Assembly: GCF_009865135.1 (NCBI RefSeq)
Contig: NZ_WWGH01000001.1
Span: forward strand, 2,666,001 to 2,730,000
Length of the DNA stretch: 64,000 nucleotides
Direction of reading: 5' to 3'
From: Streptomyces sp. SID8374
Lineage (GTDB): Bacteria; Actinomycetota; Actinomycetes; Streptomycetales; Streptomycetaceae
Part shown: piece after piece, positions 26,432 to 35,389 of the stretch
How the letters are laid out: every line of letters starts with the position of its first letter
How positions within the stretch are numbered: the first letter of the stretch is position 1
Made by a program: the position numbers and the translations under genes
Notes under the pieces: model-generated
The model's database searches: none
Seen by the model: the letters and a program-made list of their open reading frames with translations, nothing else
Told to the model about the DNA's origin: nothing

Positions 26432-27976
26432 GTGACCGACAATGCTGGCACGCCGGCCGACCCGGACGACCCGGCCGGGGAGACGCCGCAGGGCAGGTCG
26501 CAGGAAGAGCCGGGGGCCGGAGACTCGAAAGCCGGGCCCGGGCCCGCGAACGAGACACCTCAGAACGAGACGCCTCAGGACGAGACTCCGGACGCCGGGG
26601 CCGGCGACGAAGCCGACGCTGAGACCAAGGCCGGTGCCGAAGCCGACGCCGGTGCCGGCGCTGAGGCCAAAGCTGAGACCGGTGCCCACGCCGACGCCAA
26701 GGCCAGCGCTGAGGCCGAGGCCGGTACTGACGCCGACGCCGGCCCCGGCCCCCGTACCCCTGACGCCGACCCCGCCCCAAGCGAAGCCCCCGGCGTCCAG
26801 ACCTGGGCCGATCAGCCCAAGGACGGCAGCGCCTCCCGCCTTAAGCGGCCCTGGTTGCGCTGGGCCGCCCTCGGCGCCTCGTTCCTCGTGCTGGTCTCCG
26901 CCGGGGCGGGCTGGTGGCTGTACAAGAAACTCGACGGCAACATCACCACCGACACCGGCGCCGCCGCCGAGCTGAAGGTGTACGAGAAGGAGCGGCCCAC
27001 CCCGGTCGTCATGGATGCCCAGAACATCCTGCTCATCGGGTCGGACAGCCGGGCCGGCGACAACAGCAAGTACGGCCGTGACGACGGCGGCAGCCAGCGC
27101 TCTGACACCACGATCCTGCTGCACCTCGCGGCCGACCGGAAGAGCGCGACCGCGGTCTCCCTGCCGCGCGACCTGATGGTGGAGGTCCCCAGCTGCCGCA
27201 CCGGGGACGACAAGGAGAGCCGGGAGCAGTTCACCCAGTTCAACTCGGCCTTCGAGCTCGGCGGCACCGCCTGCACGATCCGTACCGTGGAGCGGCTGAC
27301 CGGCATCCGGGTCGACCACCACATGGTCGTCGACTTCAACGGGTTCAAGGACATGGTCGACGCCGTGGACGGGGTCGAGATCTGCCTCAAGGAGCCGATC
27401 GACGACAAGGACGCGCATCTGGAGCTGCCGGCCGGACGGCAGACGCTCAACGGCGAGGAGGCGCTCGGCTACGTACGGGCGCGCAAGACCCTCGGCGACG
27501 GCAGCGACACCGAACGGATGGAGCGCCAGCAGAAGTTCCTCGGCGCCCTGGTGAACAAGATGCAGAGCAACGGCGTCCTGCTCAACCCGACGCGGCTCTA
27601 CCCGGTCCTGGACGCGGCGACGAAGTCGCTGACGACCGACCCGGGCCTCGACTCGCTGCGGGACCTGTACGACCTGGTGCGGAGCATGCGGGACGTGCCG
27701 ACCGACCAGGTGCAGTTCCTGACCGTGCCCCGGCAGCCGTACCGGAACAACCCGAACCGGGACGAACTCGTCGAACCGGACGCGGGGAAGCTTTTCAAGC
27801 AGCTGCGCGAGGACAAGCCCGTGGCCGTGGTCCCGGCGGACGAGCTCAAGGACGCCGAGAAGGAGAAGAAGGACCAGGAGGAGGACGGGAAGCCGGACGA
27901 CGCCGGCTCCGAAAGTCCGACGCCGACACCGACCTATTCGGGTTCGAGCGCTGCGGACGACCTGTGTGAGCAGTAA
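26432..27976 (+). CDS. LCP family protein 1 (LytR-CpsA-Psr ligase)
   Basis: LCP proteins are membrane-anchored phosphotransferases that attach wall teichoic acids or other glycopolymers to peptidoglycan from lipid carriers. The N-terminal cytoplasmic part (about 135 residues) is Ala/Asp/Glu-rich with repeated ADA, AEA and AKA units. One transmembrane helix follows (WAALGASFLVLVSAGAGWWL), then the LCP domain with LLIGSDSRAGDNS, SLPRDLMVEVP, GIRVDHHMVVDFNGFKDMVD, and ARKTLGDGSDTERMERQQKF. There is no C-terminal LytR_C domain; it ends in a short Ser/Thr tail with DDLCEQ. GTG 26432 is preferred because AAGGA lies 11 bases upstream; ATG 26420 is in frame but has its Shine-Dalgarno-like bases directly adjacent. 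First of five LCP genes in this window. Confidence 0.92.
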   Translation: MTDNAGTPADPDDPAGETPQGRSQEEPGAGDSKAGPGPANETPQNETPQDETPDAGAGDEADAETKAGAEADAGAGAEAKAETGAHADAKASAEAEAGTDADAGPGPRTPDADPAPSEAPGVQTWADQPKDGSASRLKRPWLRWAALGASFLVLVSAGAGWWLYKKLDGNITTDTGAAAELKVYEKERPTPVVMDAQNILLIGSDSRAGDNSKYGRDDGGSQRSDTTILLHLAADRKSATAVSLPRDLMVEVPSCRTGDDKESREQFTQFNSAFELGGTACTIRTVERLTGIRVDHHMVVDFNGFKDMVDAVDGVEICLKEPIDDKDAHLELPAGRQTLNGEEALGYVRARKTLGDGSDTERMERQQKFLGALVNKMQSNGVLLNPTRLYPVLDAATKSLTTDPGLDSLRDLYDLVRSMRDVPTDQVQFLTVPRQPYRNNPNRDELVEPDAGKLFKQLREDKPVAVVPADELKDAEKEKKDQEEDGKPDDAGSESPTPTPTYSGSSAADDLCEQ

Positions 27977-28200
27977 AGCAATTGCCAAGACATAGAAGAC
28001 AATCGACGCTCAATGGGAAGAATGCCCGGTTGTAAGGAGCGTGGTGTGGGTCACGCACGTCGCTCCTTTACGAACCGGGCGGATAGTGTGACGCGATCCG
28101 GTGCTTCCGGCCATCAGGTCGTGTGCTGCTGGAGCGAAGGAACGAGCGCCTTGCCGGGGGAGGGCGCCTCGCGTGGCACCGACGGAGGACTCAAACAACC

Positions 28201-29985
28201 GTGGATGCGCAAAGCCGTGGGCGGGCGGACGATATCGACCCCGCAGACCAGTGGGTACTCAACCCGCACACCGGCAATTACGAACTGCGACTGGATCAAT
28301 CCGCAGGGGAGTCGCCGGTCGCCGCGCGTACAGCCACTGCCGAGGGTTCCGGCCGCCGCGAGGACACGAGGACCGATGCTCCGCGTGACGGCCGTGGGGG
28401 CCGCGGGGGCCGGGACGGCCGTGAGGGTTCCGGCCGGCGGGGGGCCAACTCCCCCGAGGTGCCCGGCCAGCGCAGCCGCCGGTCCTCCCAGAGCGGCGGG
28501 CGCGGCGCGGAGGCCGCGGCCGGACGCCGTAAGCGCAAGGCTCCGAAAGCGCGCCGGAAGAAGGCGCTCATGTGGACGGGCGGGGTGACGGCGTTCCTCG
28601 TCGTCTCCGCCTCGCTGGGCGCCTACATCCTGTACGAGAAGCTCAACGGGAACATCGACTCCATCGACATCGGCGACCAGGGCAGCAAGAACGTCGTCAG
28701 CGAAGGCCCGATGAACATCCTGATCATCGGTACGGACAAGCGCACCGGCAAGGGCAACGAGGGGTACGGCGACAAGGGCAGCGAGGGCCACGCCGACACC
28801 ACCATCCTGTTCCACGTCTCCGAGGACCGGACCAACGCGACGGCGATGAGCATCCCGCGCGACCTGATGACCGAGATCCCCGAGTGCGAGACGAAGAAGC
28901 CGGACGGCACCACCACGACCATCCCCGGCACCCCGAACGAGCGCTTCAACACCAGCCTCGGCCAGAACGGCCGCAACCCCGGCTGCACCATGAAGACGGT
29001 CGAGAACATCACCGGCGTCAAGCCCGACCACTTCATGATGGTCGACTTCAACGCGGTGAAGGAGCTGACCACCGCGGTCGGCGGCGTCGAGGTCTGCATG
29101 GCCAAGCCGGTCGACGACCCGAAGTCCCATCTGAAGCTGAAGCAGGGCAAATCGAAGGTGGAGGGCGAGATGGCCCTGGCCCTGCTGCGCACCCGCCACA
29201 GCTTCGGCAACGAGAGCGACCTCGACCGGATCAAGGTGCAGCAGCAGTTCCTCGCCTCGATGATCCGCGAGATGAAGTCCAGCGACACCCTGACCAACCC
29301 GAAGAAGCTGTACACGCTGGCCGACGCGGCCACCAACGCGCTGACGGTCGACACGGGCATCGGCGACGCGAAGAAGCTGATGACGCTGGCCCAGGAGATC
29401 GGCAAGGTCGACACGAAGAACGTCACCTTCCTCACGATGCCGGTCATCGACAACCCGGCCGAGCCGACGCCCATCACCGTCGTGGTGGACCCGGTCAAGG
29501 GTGAGCAGCTCTTCGCGATGCTGCGCTCGGACACCTCGCTGACCGAGGTGAAGCAGAAGCAGAAGGCGGCCAAGGGCAAGCAGGCGGCCCTGCTCAAGGG
29601 TCCGAAGGCCGCCCCCGCCGACGTACGCGTCGACGTCCTCAACGGCGGTGAGATCTCCGGCGCGGCGGGCGCGACCGTGACCTGGTTGCAGAACCAGCAG
29701 GGCGTGCTGAAGTCCACGAACAAGGCCAACGCGCCCGAGAAGACCAAGAAGACGACGCTGGAGTACGCGCCCAATCAGGCCGACCAGGCCCGCGCGCTCG
29801 CCGAGATGATGGGCCTGCCCGCCACGGCCATGAAGCCGGGCACCGCCGACGCCGAGGGGCTGGAGGCGATGGTGCTGACGCTGGGGGCGGACTTCAAGGG
29901 CGCGGGCATACCCATCACGGGACCGGCGAAGATGCCGGACGACGTGGAGAAGGCAAGCGCCGACAAGACGGTCTGCGCCAAGTGA
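28201..29985 (+). CDS. LCP family protein 2, with LytR_C domain
   Basis: This 594-residue product starts at GTG 28201 (VDAQSRGRADDIDPADQWVL), 11 bases after GGAGGA. A long charged Gly/Arg-rich cytoplasmic region (to about 120) precedes one membrane helix (TGGVTAFLVVSASLGAYILY). The LCP domain has ILIIGTDKRTGKGNEG, SIPRDLMTEIPECETK, GVKPDHFMMVDFNAVKELTT, and RTRHSFGNESDLDRIKVQQQ. A C-terminal LytR_C domain lies at about 470-580 (VRVDVLNGGEISGAAGATVT). The Arg residues that bind the polyprenyl pyrophosphate are kept. The N-terminal motif DPADQWVLNPxTGNYEL is conserved among streptomycete paralogues. It lies 224 bases after LCP1 in the same direction. Confidence 0.94.
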   Translation: MDAQSRGRADDIDPADQWVLNPHTGNYELRLDQSAGESPVAARTATAEGSGRREDTRTDAPRDGRGGRGGRDGREGSGRRGANSPEVPGQRSRRSSQSGGRGAEAAAGRRKRKAPKARRKKALMWTGGVTAFLVVSASLGAYILYEKLNGNIDSIDIGDQGSKNVVSEGPMNILIIGTDKRTGKGNEGYGDKGSEGHADTTILFHVSEDRTNATAMSIPRDLMTEIPECETKKPDGTTTTIPGTPNERFNTSLGQNGRNPGCTMKTVENITGVKPDHFMMVDFNAVKELTTAVGGVEVCMAKPVDDPKSHLKLKQGKSKVEGEMALALLRTRHSFGNESDLDRIKVQQQFLASMIREMKSSDTLTNPKKLYTLADAATNALTVDTGIGDAKKLMTLAQEIGKVDTKNVTFLTMPVIDNPAEPTPITVVVDPVKGEQLFAMLRSDTSLTEVKQKQKAAKGKQAALLKGPKAAPADVRVDVLNGGEISGAAGATVTWLQNQQGVLKSTNKANAPEKTKKTTLEYAPNQADQARALAEMMGLPATAMKPGTADAEGLEAMVLTLGADFKGAGIPITGPAKMPDDVEKASADKTVCAK

Positions 29986-30022
29986 CACCGGGTCACCGCG
30001 CCGCAGCGGAAATCTGAACAGC

Positions 30023-31738
30023 ATGGGGGGTCCGGTGGGATGGAGCAGTACGCCCGGGGAGGGGACGCGGTCACGTGTCCGCCACGCGGATCGGCCCGGT
30101 GGGGACGAGAGCGGGTACGAGGACGGGGGCGACGCGCACCGCGAGAGCGGCGACGGCGAACCGGCCGCGAAGGCGTCCGCCGCCGGGCCGGGGCGGCGCT
30201 CCGGCGCCCGGAGCGGGAACAGCGGGGGCGGGCGGAACAGCCGCCGCGCCCCGAAGAGCGGCAAACGGCGCGTCCTGCGCTGGGTCTCCGCCGTACTCGC
30301 CCTGCTGATACTCGGCGCCGGTGGGGCCGGCTACCTCTACTACGAGCACCTCAACGGCAACATCAGGAAAGAGGATCTGACCCTCGGCGACAAGCGGATG
30401 GCCGACCACAAGGCCAACGCCGCCGGGCAGACCCCGCTCAACATCCTGCTCATCGGCTCCGACGCCCGGGACTCCGAGGCGAACCAGAAGCTGGGCGGTG
30501 CCAAGGAGACCTTCGGCGCTCCCCCGCTGGCCGATGTGCAGATGCTGCTCCACCTCTCGGCGGACCGCTCCAACCTCTCCGTGGTCAGCATGCCGCGCGA
30601 CACCATGCTCAAGATGCCCAAGTGCACGGCCCCGGACGGCAAGGTCTTCCCGGCCAGCACGGGGGACGTGCAGACCAACCAGAGCCTGAGCCGCGGTGGT
30701 CCGGGGTGCACGGTGGCCGCCTGGTACGAGCTGACCGGCATCCGGATCGACCACTTCATGATGATCGACTTCGCCGGTGTGGTCTCGATGGCCGACGCGA
30801 TCGGCGGCGTCCCGGTCTGTGTGACCGCCAACATCCACTCACGCGGCGCCAACGGCCGCGGCGGCTCCGGGCTGAAGCTGGAGAAGGGCACCCACTCCGT
30901 CAAGGGCGAGCAGGCCCTCCAGTGGCTGCGCACCCGGTACGGCTTCGAGGACGGCAGCGACCTGGCACGGGCCAAGGCCCAGCACCAGTACATGAACTCG
31001 ATGGTGCGTCAGCTGCGCAAGGGCACCAAGCTCACCGACCCGGCGAAGCTGATGAACCTGGCCGAGGCCGCGACCACCGCGCTGACGGTCGACAAGGGAC
31101 TCGACACGGTCAAGAAGCTCTACGACCTGGCCGAGGAGCTGAAGAAGGTCCCGACGAAGCGCATCACGATGTCGACCATGCCGAACGTGTACGGCACCGG
31201 TGCGAACGTCGGCCGGGTCTACCCCAAGGCGGGCGACGCGGAGCAGCTGTTCCGGATGGTCCGCGAGGACATGCCGCTGGACGGCAAAGCGTCCAAGCGG
31301 AAGAAGGAGGAGCCGAAGGACCCGTCGGCGCCGGTCGGCGAGATCGCCGTGGCCGTACGGAACGGGACCGCCACCGACTCCCTCGGACCGGTCTCGGGGC
31401 GCGCGGGTGACGTGGAGAAGTTGCTGAAGGAGTCGGGCTTCGCGCGGGCCGCCGTCGACCCCGACAACGTGGCCGGGTCGGCACGGACCTCGATCCTGTA
31501 TCCGAGCGCGGATCTGGAGGGCGACGCCCAGGCGGTCGCCAAGGCACTCGGCATCCCGCTCTCGCAGGTGAAGCGGTCGACCGACGTCTCGGGCATCTCG
31601 CTCGCCGTGGGCGCCGACTGGCGCGAGGACGGGGCCTACCCGGTCTCCAAGGGCACGGAGAAGATCCCGGAGACGGCGGGGGCCCAGAACGGCGAGGAGA
31701 AGGGCTGCATGGAGGTCGACCCGAAGTACAGCTGGTGA
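30023..31738 (+). CDS. LCP family protein 3, with LytR_C domain
   Basis: A 571-residue LCP protein starting MGGPVGWSSTPGEGTRSRVR; GTG 30035, preceded by a G-run, is an equally reasonable start. The cytoplasmic N-terminus (about 85 residues) is Gly/Arg/Ser-rich, followed by one helix (WVSAVLALLILGAGGAGYLY). LCP motifs are LLIGSDARDSEANQKLGG, SMPRDTMLKMPKCTAP, GIRIDHFMMIDFAGVVSMAD, and RTRYGFEDGSDLARAKAQHQ. The LytR_C domain starts near residue 440 (IAVAVRNGTATDSLGPVSGR). The gene follows LCP2 by 37 bases, so the two are almost certainly co-transcribed. A nested bidirectional hairpin ends the transcript just after the stop. Confidence 0.94.
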   Translation: MGGPVGWSSTPGEGTRSRVRHADRPGGDESGYEDGGDAHRESGDGEPAAKASAAGPGRRSGARSGNSGGGRNSRRAPKSGKRRVLRWVSAVLALLILGAGGAGYLYYEHLNGNIRKEDLTLGDKRMADHKANAAGQTPLNILLIGSDARDSEANQKLGGAKETFGAPPLADVQMLLHLSADRSNLSVVSMPRDTMLKMPKCTAPDGKVFPASTGDVQTNQSLSRGGPGCTVAAWYELTGIRIDHFMMIDFAGVVSMADAIGGVPVCVTANIHSRGANGRGGSGLKLEKGTHSVKGEQALQWLRTRYGFEDGSDLARAKAQHQYMNSMVRQLRKGTKLTDPAKLMNLAEAATTALTVDKGLDTVKKLYDLAEELKKVPTKRITMSTMPNVYGTGANVGRVYPKAGDAEQLFRMVREDMPLDGKASKRKKEEPKDPSAPVGEIAVAVRNGTATDSLGPVSGRAGDVEKLLKESGFARAAVDPDNVAGSARTSILYPSADLEGDAQAVAKALGIPLSQVKRSTDVSGISLAVGADWREDGAYPVSKGTEKIPETAGAQNGEEKGCMEVDPKYSW

Positions 31739-31765
31739 CGTGACGCCGTAGGGCGGACGGACGTA

Positions 31766-31804
31766 CGAGAAGGGCCCCACCGGTCACCGGTGCGGCCCTT
31801 CTCG
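31766..31804. terminator. Nested bidirectional terminator, LCP3 / GT2
   Basis: Outer arms CGAGAAGGGCC (31766-31776) and GGCCCTTCTCG (31794-31804) enclose an inner stem CACCGG/CCGGTG (31778-31783, 31787-31792). It lies between convergent genes and fits both as a factor-independent terminator. Confidence 0.85.
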
Positions 31805-31820
31805 ACGGCTGGGCCCGGCC

Positions 31821-32861
31821 TCAGACCGTCTCGCTGCTGCTGTTGCTGCTGCCCGCCAGGGACGGGCGGCGGCTCGCGATGACCCGCTTGGCCAGGGAGC
31901 GCGGGCTGGTGAGGAAGCCGAAGCCCCAGCACATGTGCATGGTCGCCAGCGCCACCGGGATCTGCGCGCGGGCCTTCAGCGAGAGCCCCTTGCCGGCGGG
32001 CAGCGACCCGGCGACGATCGCGGCCAGGTACCCGCCGGGGACGACGAGCGCCCACGGGGTGACGGCCGCGCCGACCACGAGACCCGCAGCGATGGCGACG
32101 ACGGCGGTCGGCGGGGCGAGGTAGCGCAGGTTGATGGAGCCGGAGTGGTAGCGGGCCACCACGTGGCGCCAGCGGCCGTAGTCCTTGTACTGCTTGGCGA
32201 GCGCCTTCACCGTGGGGCGCGGGCGGTACTGGACCTTCAGCTCGGGCGAGAACCAGATCAGCCCGCCGGCCTCGCGGATGCGGAAGTTCAGCTCCCAGTC
32301 CTGGGCGCGGATGAACTCGACGTTGTAGCCCTCGGCCTGCTCCAGCGCCTCGCGCCGGAAGACGCCCAGGTAGACCGTCTCGGCGGGGCCCGCCTGGCCG
32401 CCGGTGTGGAAGGCCGCGTTGCCGACGCCGATCTTCGAGGTCATCGCGGCGGCGACGGCGTCCTCCCAGGCGTTCTCGCCCTCGGCGTGCATGATGCCGC
32501 CGACGTTCTGCGCGCCGGTCTCCTCCAGGAGGCGGACGGCGGTCGCGATGTAGTTCGGCGAGAGCATGCCGTGGCCGTCGACGCGTACGACGACGGGGTG
32601 GCGGGAGGCCTTGATCGCCGCGTTGAGGGCGGCGGGGGTGCGGCCGGTGGGGTTGGGGACCGTGTGGACCCGGGGGTCCTCGGCGACCAGCTCGGCGGCG
32701 ATCTCGTCCGTGCGGTCGGTGGAGGGGCCGAGCGCGATCACGACCTCCATCTCACCGGCGTACTCCTGCTCCAGGATGTGCCGGACCGAGTTCCTGAGAT
32801 GGCGTTCCTCGTTGAGCACCGGCATGATCACGGAGACGGCGGGGTACTGCGCGGCAGACAT
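31821..32861 (-). CDS. Family 2 glycosyltransferase, membrane-associated (ExoA-like)
   Basis: A 346-residue protein from ATG 32861, with GAGGA 6 bases upstream. The GT-A domain includes VSVIMPVLNEERHLRNSVRH, the metal-binding VVVRVDGHGMLSPNYIATAV, and RAQDWELNFRIREAGGLIWF. Two or three hydrophobic helices at about 245-315 (VVAIAAGLVVGAAVTPWALV) tie it to the membrane. The layout resembles succinoglycan-type ExoA transferases. It is inserted, on the opposite strand, between LCP genes, which suggests a role in making the glycopolymer that the LCP proteins attach. The C-terminus is Ser-rich. Confidence 0.9.
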   Translation of the reverse strand: MSAAQYPAVSVIMPVLNEERHLRNSVRHILEQEYAGEMEVVIALGPSTDRTDEIAAELVAEDPRVHTVPNPTGRTPAALNAAIKASRHPVVVRVDGHGMLSPNYIATAVRLLEETGAQNVGGIMHAEGENAWEDAVAAAMTSKIGVGNAAFHTGGQAGPAETVYLGVFRREALEQAEGYNVEFIRAQDWELNFRIREAGGLIWFSPELKVQYRPRPTVKALAKQYKDYGRWRHVVARYHSGSINLRYLAPPTAVVAIAAGLVVGAAVTPWALVVPGGYLAAIVAGSLPAGKGLSLKARAQIPVALATMHMCWGFGFLTSPRSLAKRVIASRRPSLAGSSNSSSETV

Positions 32862-33045
32862 GTGGTCCTCAGGGGGTCCTCGGGGGCGCCAGGGGTTCCG
32901 CACCCCGGGAGGCGGCGTTATTCGGCCGCCACGTTACCGCGAATGGGGGACACCGGTGCGCGCGCCGCCGGGTGGTGGGCCGGGGCGGAGATCGTATGGG
33001 CCTACCGTGCGATGGTCCCCTTGCACCGCGGAGGTGTCCCCCCTC

Positions 33046-34554
33046 GTGCCCGCCCCCCGTCCACCGCAGCGCCCGCCCGGCCCCCGCACCACTCCCCCGC
33101 GCCGCCGCCCTCCGCAGGGTGGACGGCCGGTCCGCTCCCGTAAGCAGGACGAGCGGCCGCGCTGGGGCATGCGGGTGGCCACCGGGCTCTCGGTGCTGGT
33201 GCTGGGCGCGGGTGGCATCGGTCACGCCGTGGTGAGCAACCTGGAGGGCGGGATCGGCCGGGTCGACCCGTTCAAGGACATGAAGAACCGCCCCCAGTCC
33301 GGGCACGGCACCAATCTGCTGCTGGTGGGCACCGACGGCCGGGACACCATCACCAAGGCCGAGAAGCAGAAGTACAAGCTGGGCGGCGCCCCCTGCCACT
33401 GCACCGACACGATCATGCTGGTCCACCTCTCGGCCGACAAGCAGCGGGCGAGCGTCGTGAGCCTGCCCCGGGACAGTTACGCCGAGATCCCCGCGCACAC
33501 CGACCGTACGACCGGCAAGAAGCACAACAGCCACCCGGTGAAGCTGAACGCCGCCTACGCGGAGGGCGGGCCGACGCTGACCGTGCGGACCGTGGAGCAC
33601 ATGACCGGGGTCAAGGTCGACCACTATCTGGAGGTCGACTTCACCAGCTTCATGAAGACGGTCGACGCGGTGGGCGGGGTGCAGATCTGCACGGCCCGGC
33701 CGATGAAGGACTCGTACACCGGACTGGACCTGCCCGCCGGCACCCATCGGCTGGACGGGGGCAAGGCGCTTCAGTACGTACGCTCCCGCCATGTCGACGT
33801 GGGCTCCGACCTGGGCCGGATGCAGCGCCAGCAGAAGTTCATGGCGGCGCTGATCAAGGAGGCGACGAGCAACGGGGTGCTGCTGAACCCGGTGCGGTTC
33901 CAGCAGGTGTCCGCTTCGGTGCTGGGCTCGGTCCGGGCCGACGAGGGGTTCGGTACGGAGGAGATGCTGGCCCTCGGCAAGGCGATGAAGGACTTCAGCC
34001 CGGCGTCGTCGGAGTTCGCCTCCGTGCCCATCGGGAATCCCAGCTTCCCGGTCAAGGGCATCGGCTCCACGGTCCAGTGGGACGCGGCGAAGTCGAAGAA
34101 GCTGTTCCAGGCGCTGCGCGAGGACCGGCCGCTCGCCCCGGTGAAGGCGAAGCCCGCGGCGGGCGCGCCGAAGAAGGCCCAGGCGGCCCTGGTGGACGTG
34201 GCGCCGGAGGAGATCCGGGTGCAGGTCTACAACGGCACCCCGAAGGACGGCCTCGGCAAGGACGTGGACGCGGGCCTGCGCGCGACCGGCTTCAACACGA
34301 CGAACGCCCCGCTCAACGGCGCCCTGCGGAACCTGGCGCGGACGCTCGTGACGTACGACCCGCGCTGGGACCGGTCGGCGAAGTCGCTGGCCACCGCGTT
34401 GCCCGGGAGCGAGCTGAAGGCGGTGAAGGGGCAGGGCGCCACGATGGAGGTGACGGCCGGCGCGGACTTCACGAAGGTGCGGCCGGTGCGGGCGGAGACC
34501 AAGCAGACGGGCGAGTTCGCGACGGTGACGGGCGACGAGGTGGTGTGCCCGTAG
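33046..34554 (+). CDS. LCP family protein 4, with LytR_C domain
   Basis: This protein of about 502 residues uses GTG 33046 (VPAPRPPQRPPGPRT), 11 bases after GGAGG; GTG 33034 is also in frame. A Pro/Arg-rich cytoplasmic stretch precedes one helix (GMRVATGLSVLVLGAGGIGH). LCP motifs are LLLVGTDGRDTITKAEKQKY, SLPRDSYAEIPAHTDR, GVKVDHYLEVDFTSFMKTVD, and VRSRHVDVGSDLGRMQRQQK. The LytR_C domain is at about 385-480 (IRVQVYNGTPKDGLGKDVDA). A pair of cysteines in GGAPCHCTDT is unusual for the paralogues here. The long upstream ORF belongs to the antisense of the GT2 gene. Divergent from GT2. Confidence 0.92.
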   Translation: MPAPRPPQRPPGPRTTPPRRRPPQGGRPVRSRKQDERPRWGMRVATGLSVLVLGAGGIGHAVVSNLEGGIGRVDPFKDMKNRPQSGHGTNLLLVGTDGRDTITKAEKQKYKLGGAPCHCTDTIMLVHLSADKQRASVVSLPRDSYAEIPAHTDRTTGKKHNSHPVKLNAAYAEGGPTLTVRTVEHMTGVKVDHYLEVDFTSFMKTVDAVGGVQICTARPMKDSYTGLDLPAGTHRLDGGKALQYVRSRHVDVGSDLGRMQRQQKFMAALIKEATSNGVLLNPVRFQQVSASVLGSVRADEGFGTEEMLALGKAMKDFSPASSEFASVPIGNPSFPVKGIGSTVQWDAAKSKKLFQALREDRPLAPVKAKPAAGAPKKAQAALVDVAPEEIRVQVYNGTPKDGLGKDVDAGLRATGFNTTNAPLNGALRNLARTLVTYDPRWDRSAKSLATALPGSELKAVKGQGATMEVTAGADFTKVRPVRAETKQTGEFATVTGDEVVCP

Positions 34555-34570
34555 GGCCTGCGAGGCTCGC

Positions 34571-34702
34571 CGGGCCCGTAACAGCTGCTCGGGGATCTCA
34601 GTCCGGGCCCGTAGCGGCTGCTCGGGGATCTCACCCGGGGCCGTAACGGCCGCTCGGGAGCCTCGGTCCGGGCCCGTGGCGGCCGCTCGGGGTCTCAGTC
34701 GT
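34571..34702. repeat. Four 32-33 bp tandem repeats containing the thioesterase stop codon
   Basis: Four units of GGGCCCGTARCRGCTGCTCG plus GGGATCTCAGTCC follow one another with starts near 34572, 34605, 34637 and 34670. They fill the space between the convergent LCP4 and thioesterase genes. The thioesterase stop (34695-34697) lies inside the last unit. Confidence 0.85.
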
Positions 34703-35252
34703 CGATGCCGTCGGCGACGCGCTTCTCCCGCAGCTCCTTGATCGCCCGGCGGCGCGCGAGCCGGTGCGTGCGCCGGATCTGCGCCTCCTGGTAGCGCCGC
34801 TTGTCGCGCTCGGTCTCGGGGATCACCGGCGGTACGCGGCGCGGCTTGCCGTCCCCGTCGACGGCGGCGAAGACGAGGTAGGCGCTGCCGACCTGCTGGG
34901 CGGGGGTGGACTCGTTCCAGCGCTCGGCCATCACACGGACCCCGACCTCCATCGAGGAGCGGCCGGTCCAGTTCACCTGGGCGCGTACGTGAACGAGGTC
35001 ACCCACCCTGACCGGCTCCAGGAACACCATCTCGTCCATCGACGCGGTCACCGCGGGCCCGCCGGAGTGCCGTCCGGCCACGGCGCCCGCCGCGTCGTCG
35101 ACCAGTTTCATGATCACGCCACCGTGCACCGTACCCAGGAGGTTGGTGTCGCTGCCGGTCATGATGTGGCTGAGGGTGGTGCGGGACGCGGCGGTGGGCT
35201 TGCCCGGAATCTCTTCTTCCGAGCGCTCCGAGCAGGTGGCCTGATCTGTCAT
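34695..35252 (-). CDS. Acyl-CoA thioesterase (hotdog fold)
   Basis: A 185-residue cytosolic thioesterase from ATG 35252, with AAGGTGG 5 bases upstream. The hotdog domain occupies about residues 20-150: LSHIMTGSDTNLLGTVHGGV with the HGG and Asn/Asp active-site region, KLVDDAAGAVAGRHSGGPAV, and VHVRAQVNWTGRSSMEVGVR. The basic C-terminal tail (ERDKRRYQEAQIRRTHRLAR) is typical of the YciA/BACH-like subfamily in actinobacteria. The in-frame extension to 35309 is not conserved. It is divergent from LCP5 and convergent with LCP4. The stop codon sits within a tandem repeat. Confidence 0.92.
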   Translation of the reverse strand: MTDQATCSERSEEEIPGKPTAASRTTLSHIMTGSDTNLLGTVHGGVIMKLVDDAAGAVAGRHSGGPAVTASMDEMVFLEPVRVGDLVHVRAQVNWTGRSSMEVGVRVMAERWNESTPAQQVGSAYLVFAAVDGDGKPRRVPPVIPETERDKRRYQEAQIRRTHRLARRRAIKELREKRVADGIDD

Positions 35253-35389
35253 ACAGTCCACCTTATGCGCGGGCAGTCCCCCTTGTGCGCGGGCCCGGAT
35301 CGCGCGCAATGCATCAGCTTCGCAACAGCCCTGGTGCGATTTCCCTTACACCCTGTAATAGCTGTGGGTCGGGACGGCACACTGTTCGG

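Noticed and set aside
26225..31780. Long minus-strand ORFs opposite LCP1, LCP2 and LCP3
   Set aside because: They are antisense shadows with repetitive Val/Arg/Gly composition; the + strand LCP motifs are decisive.
34571..34702. CRISPR-like array between LCP4 and the thioesterase gene
   Set aside because: Units are contiguous tandem repeats with no unique spacers and no cas genes.
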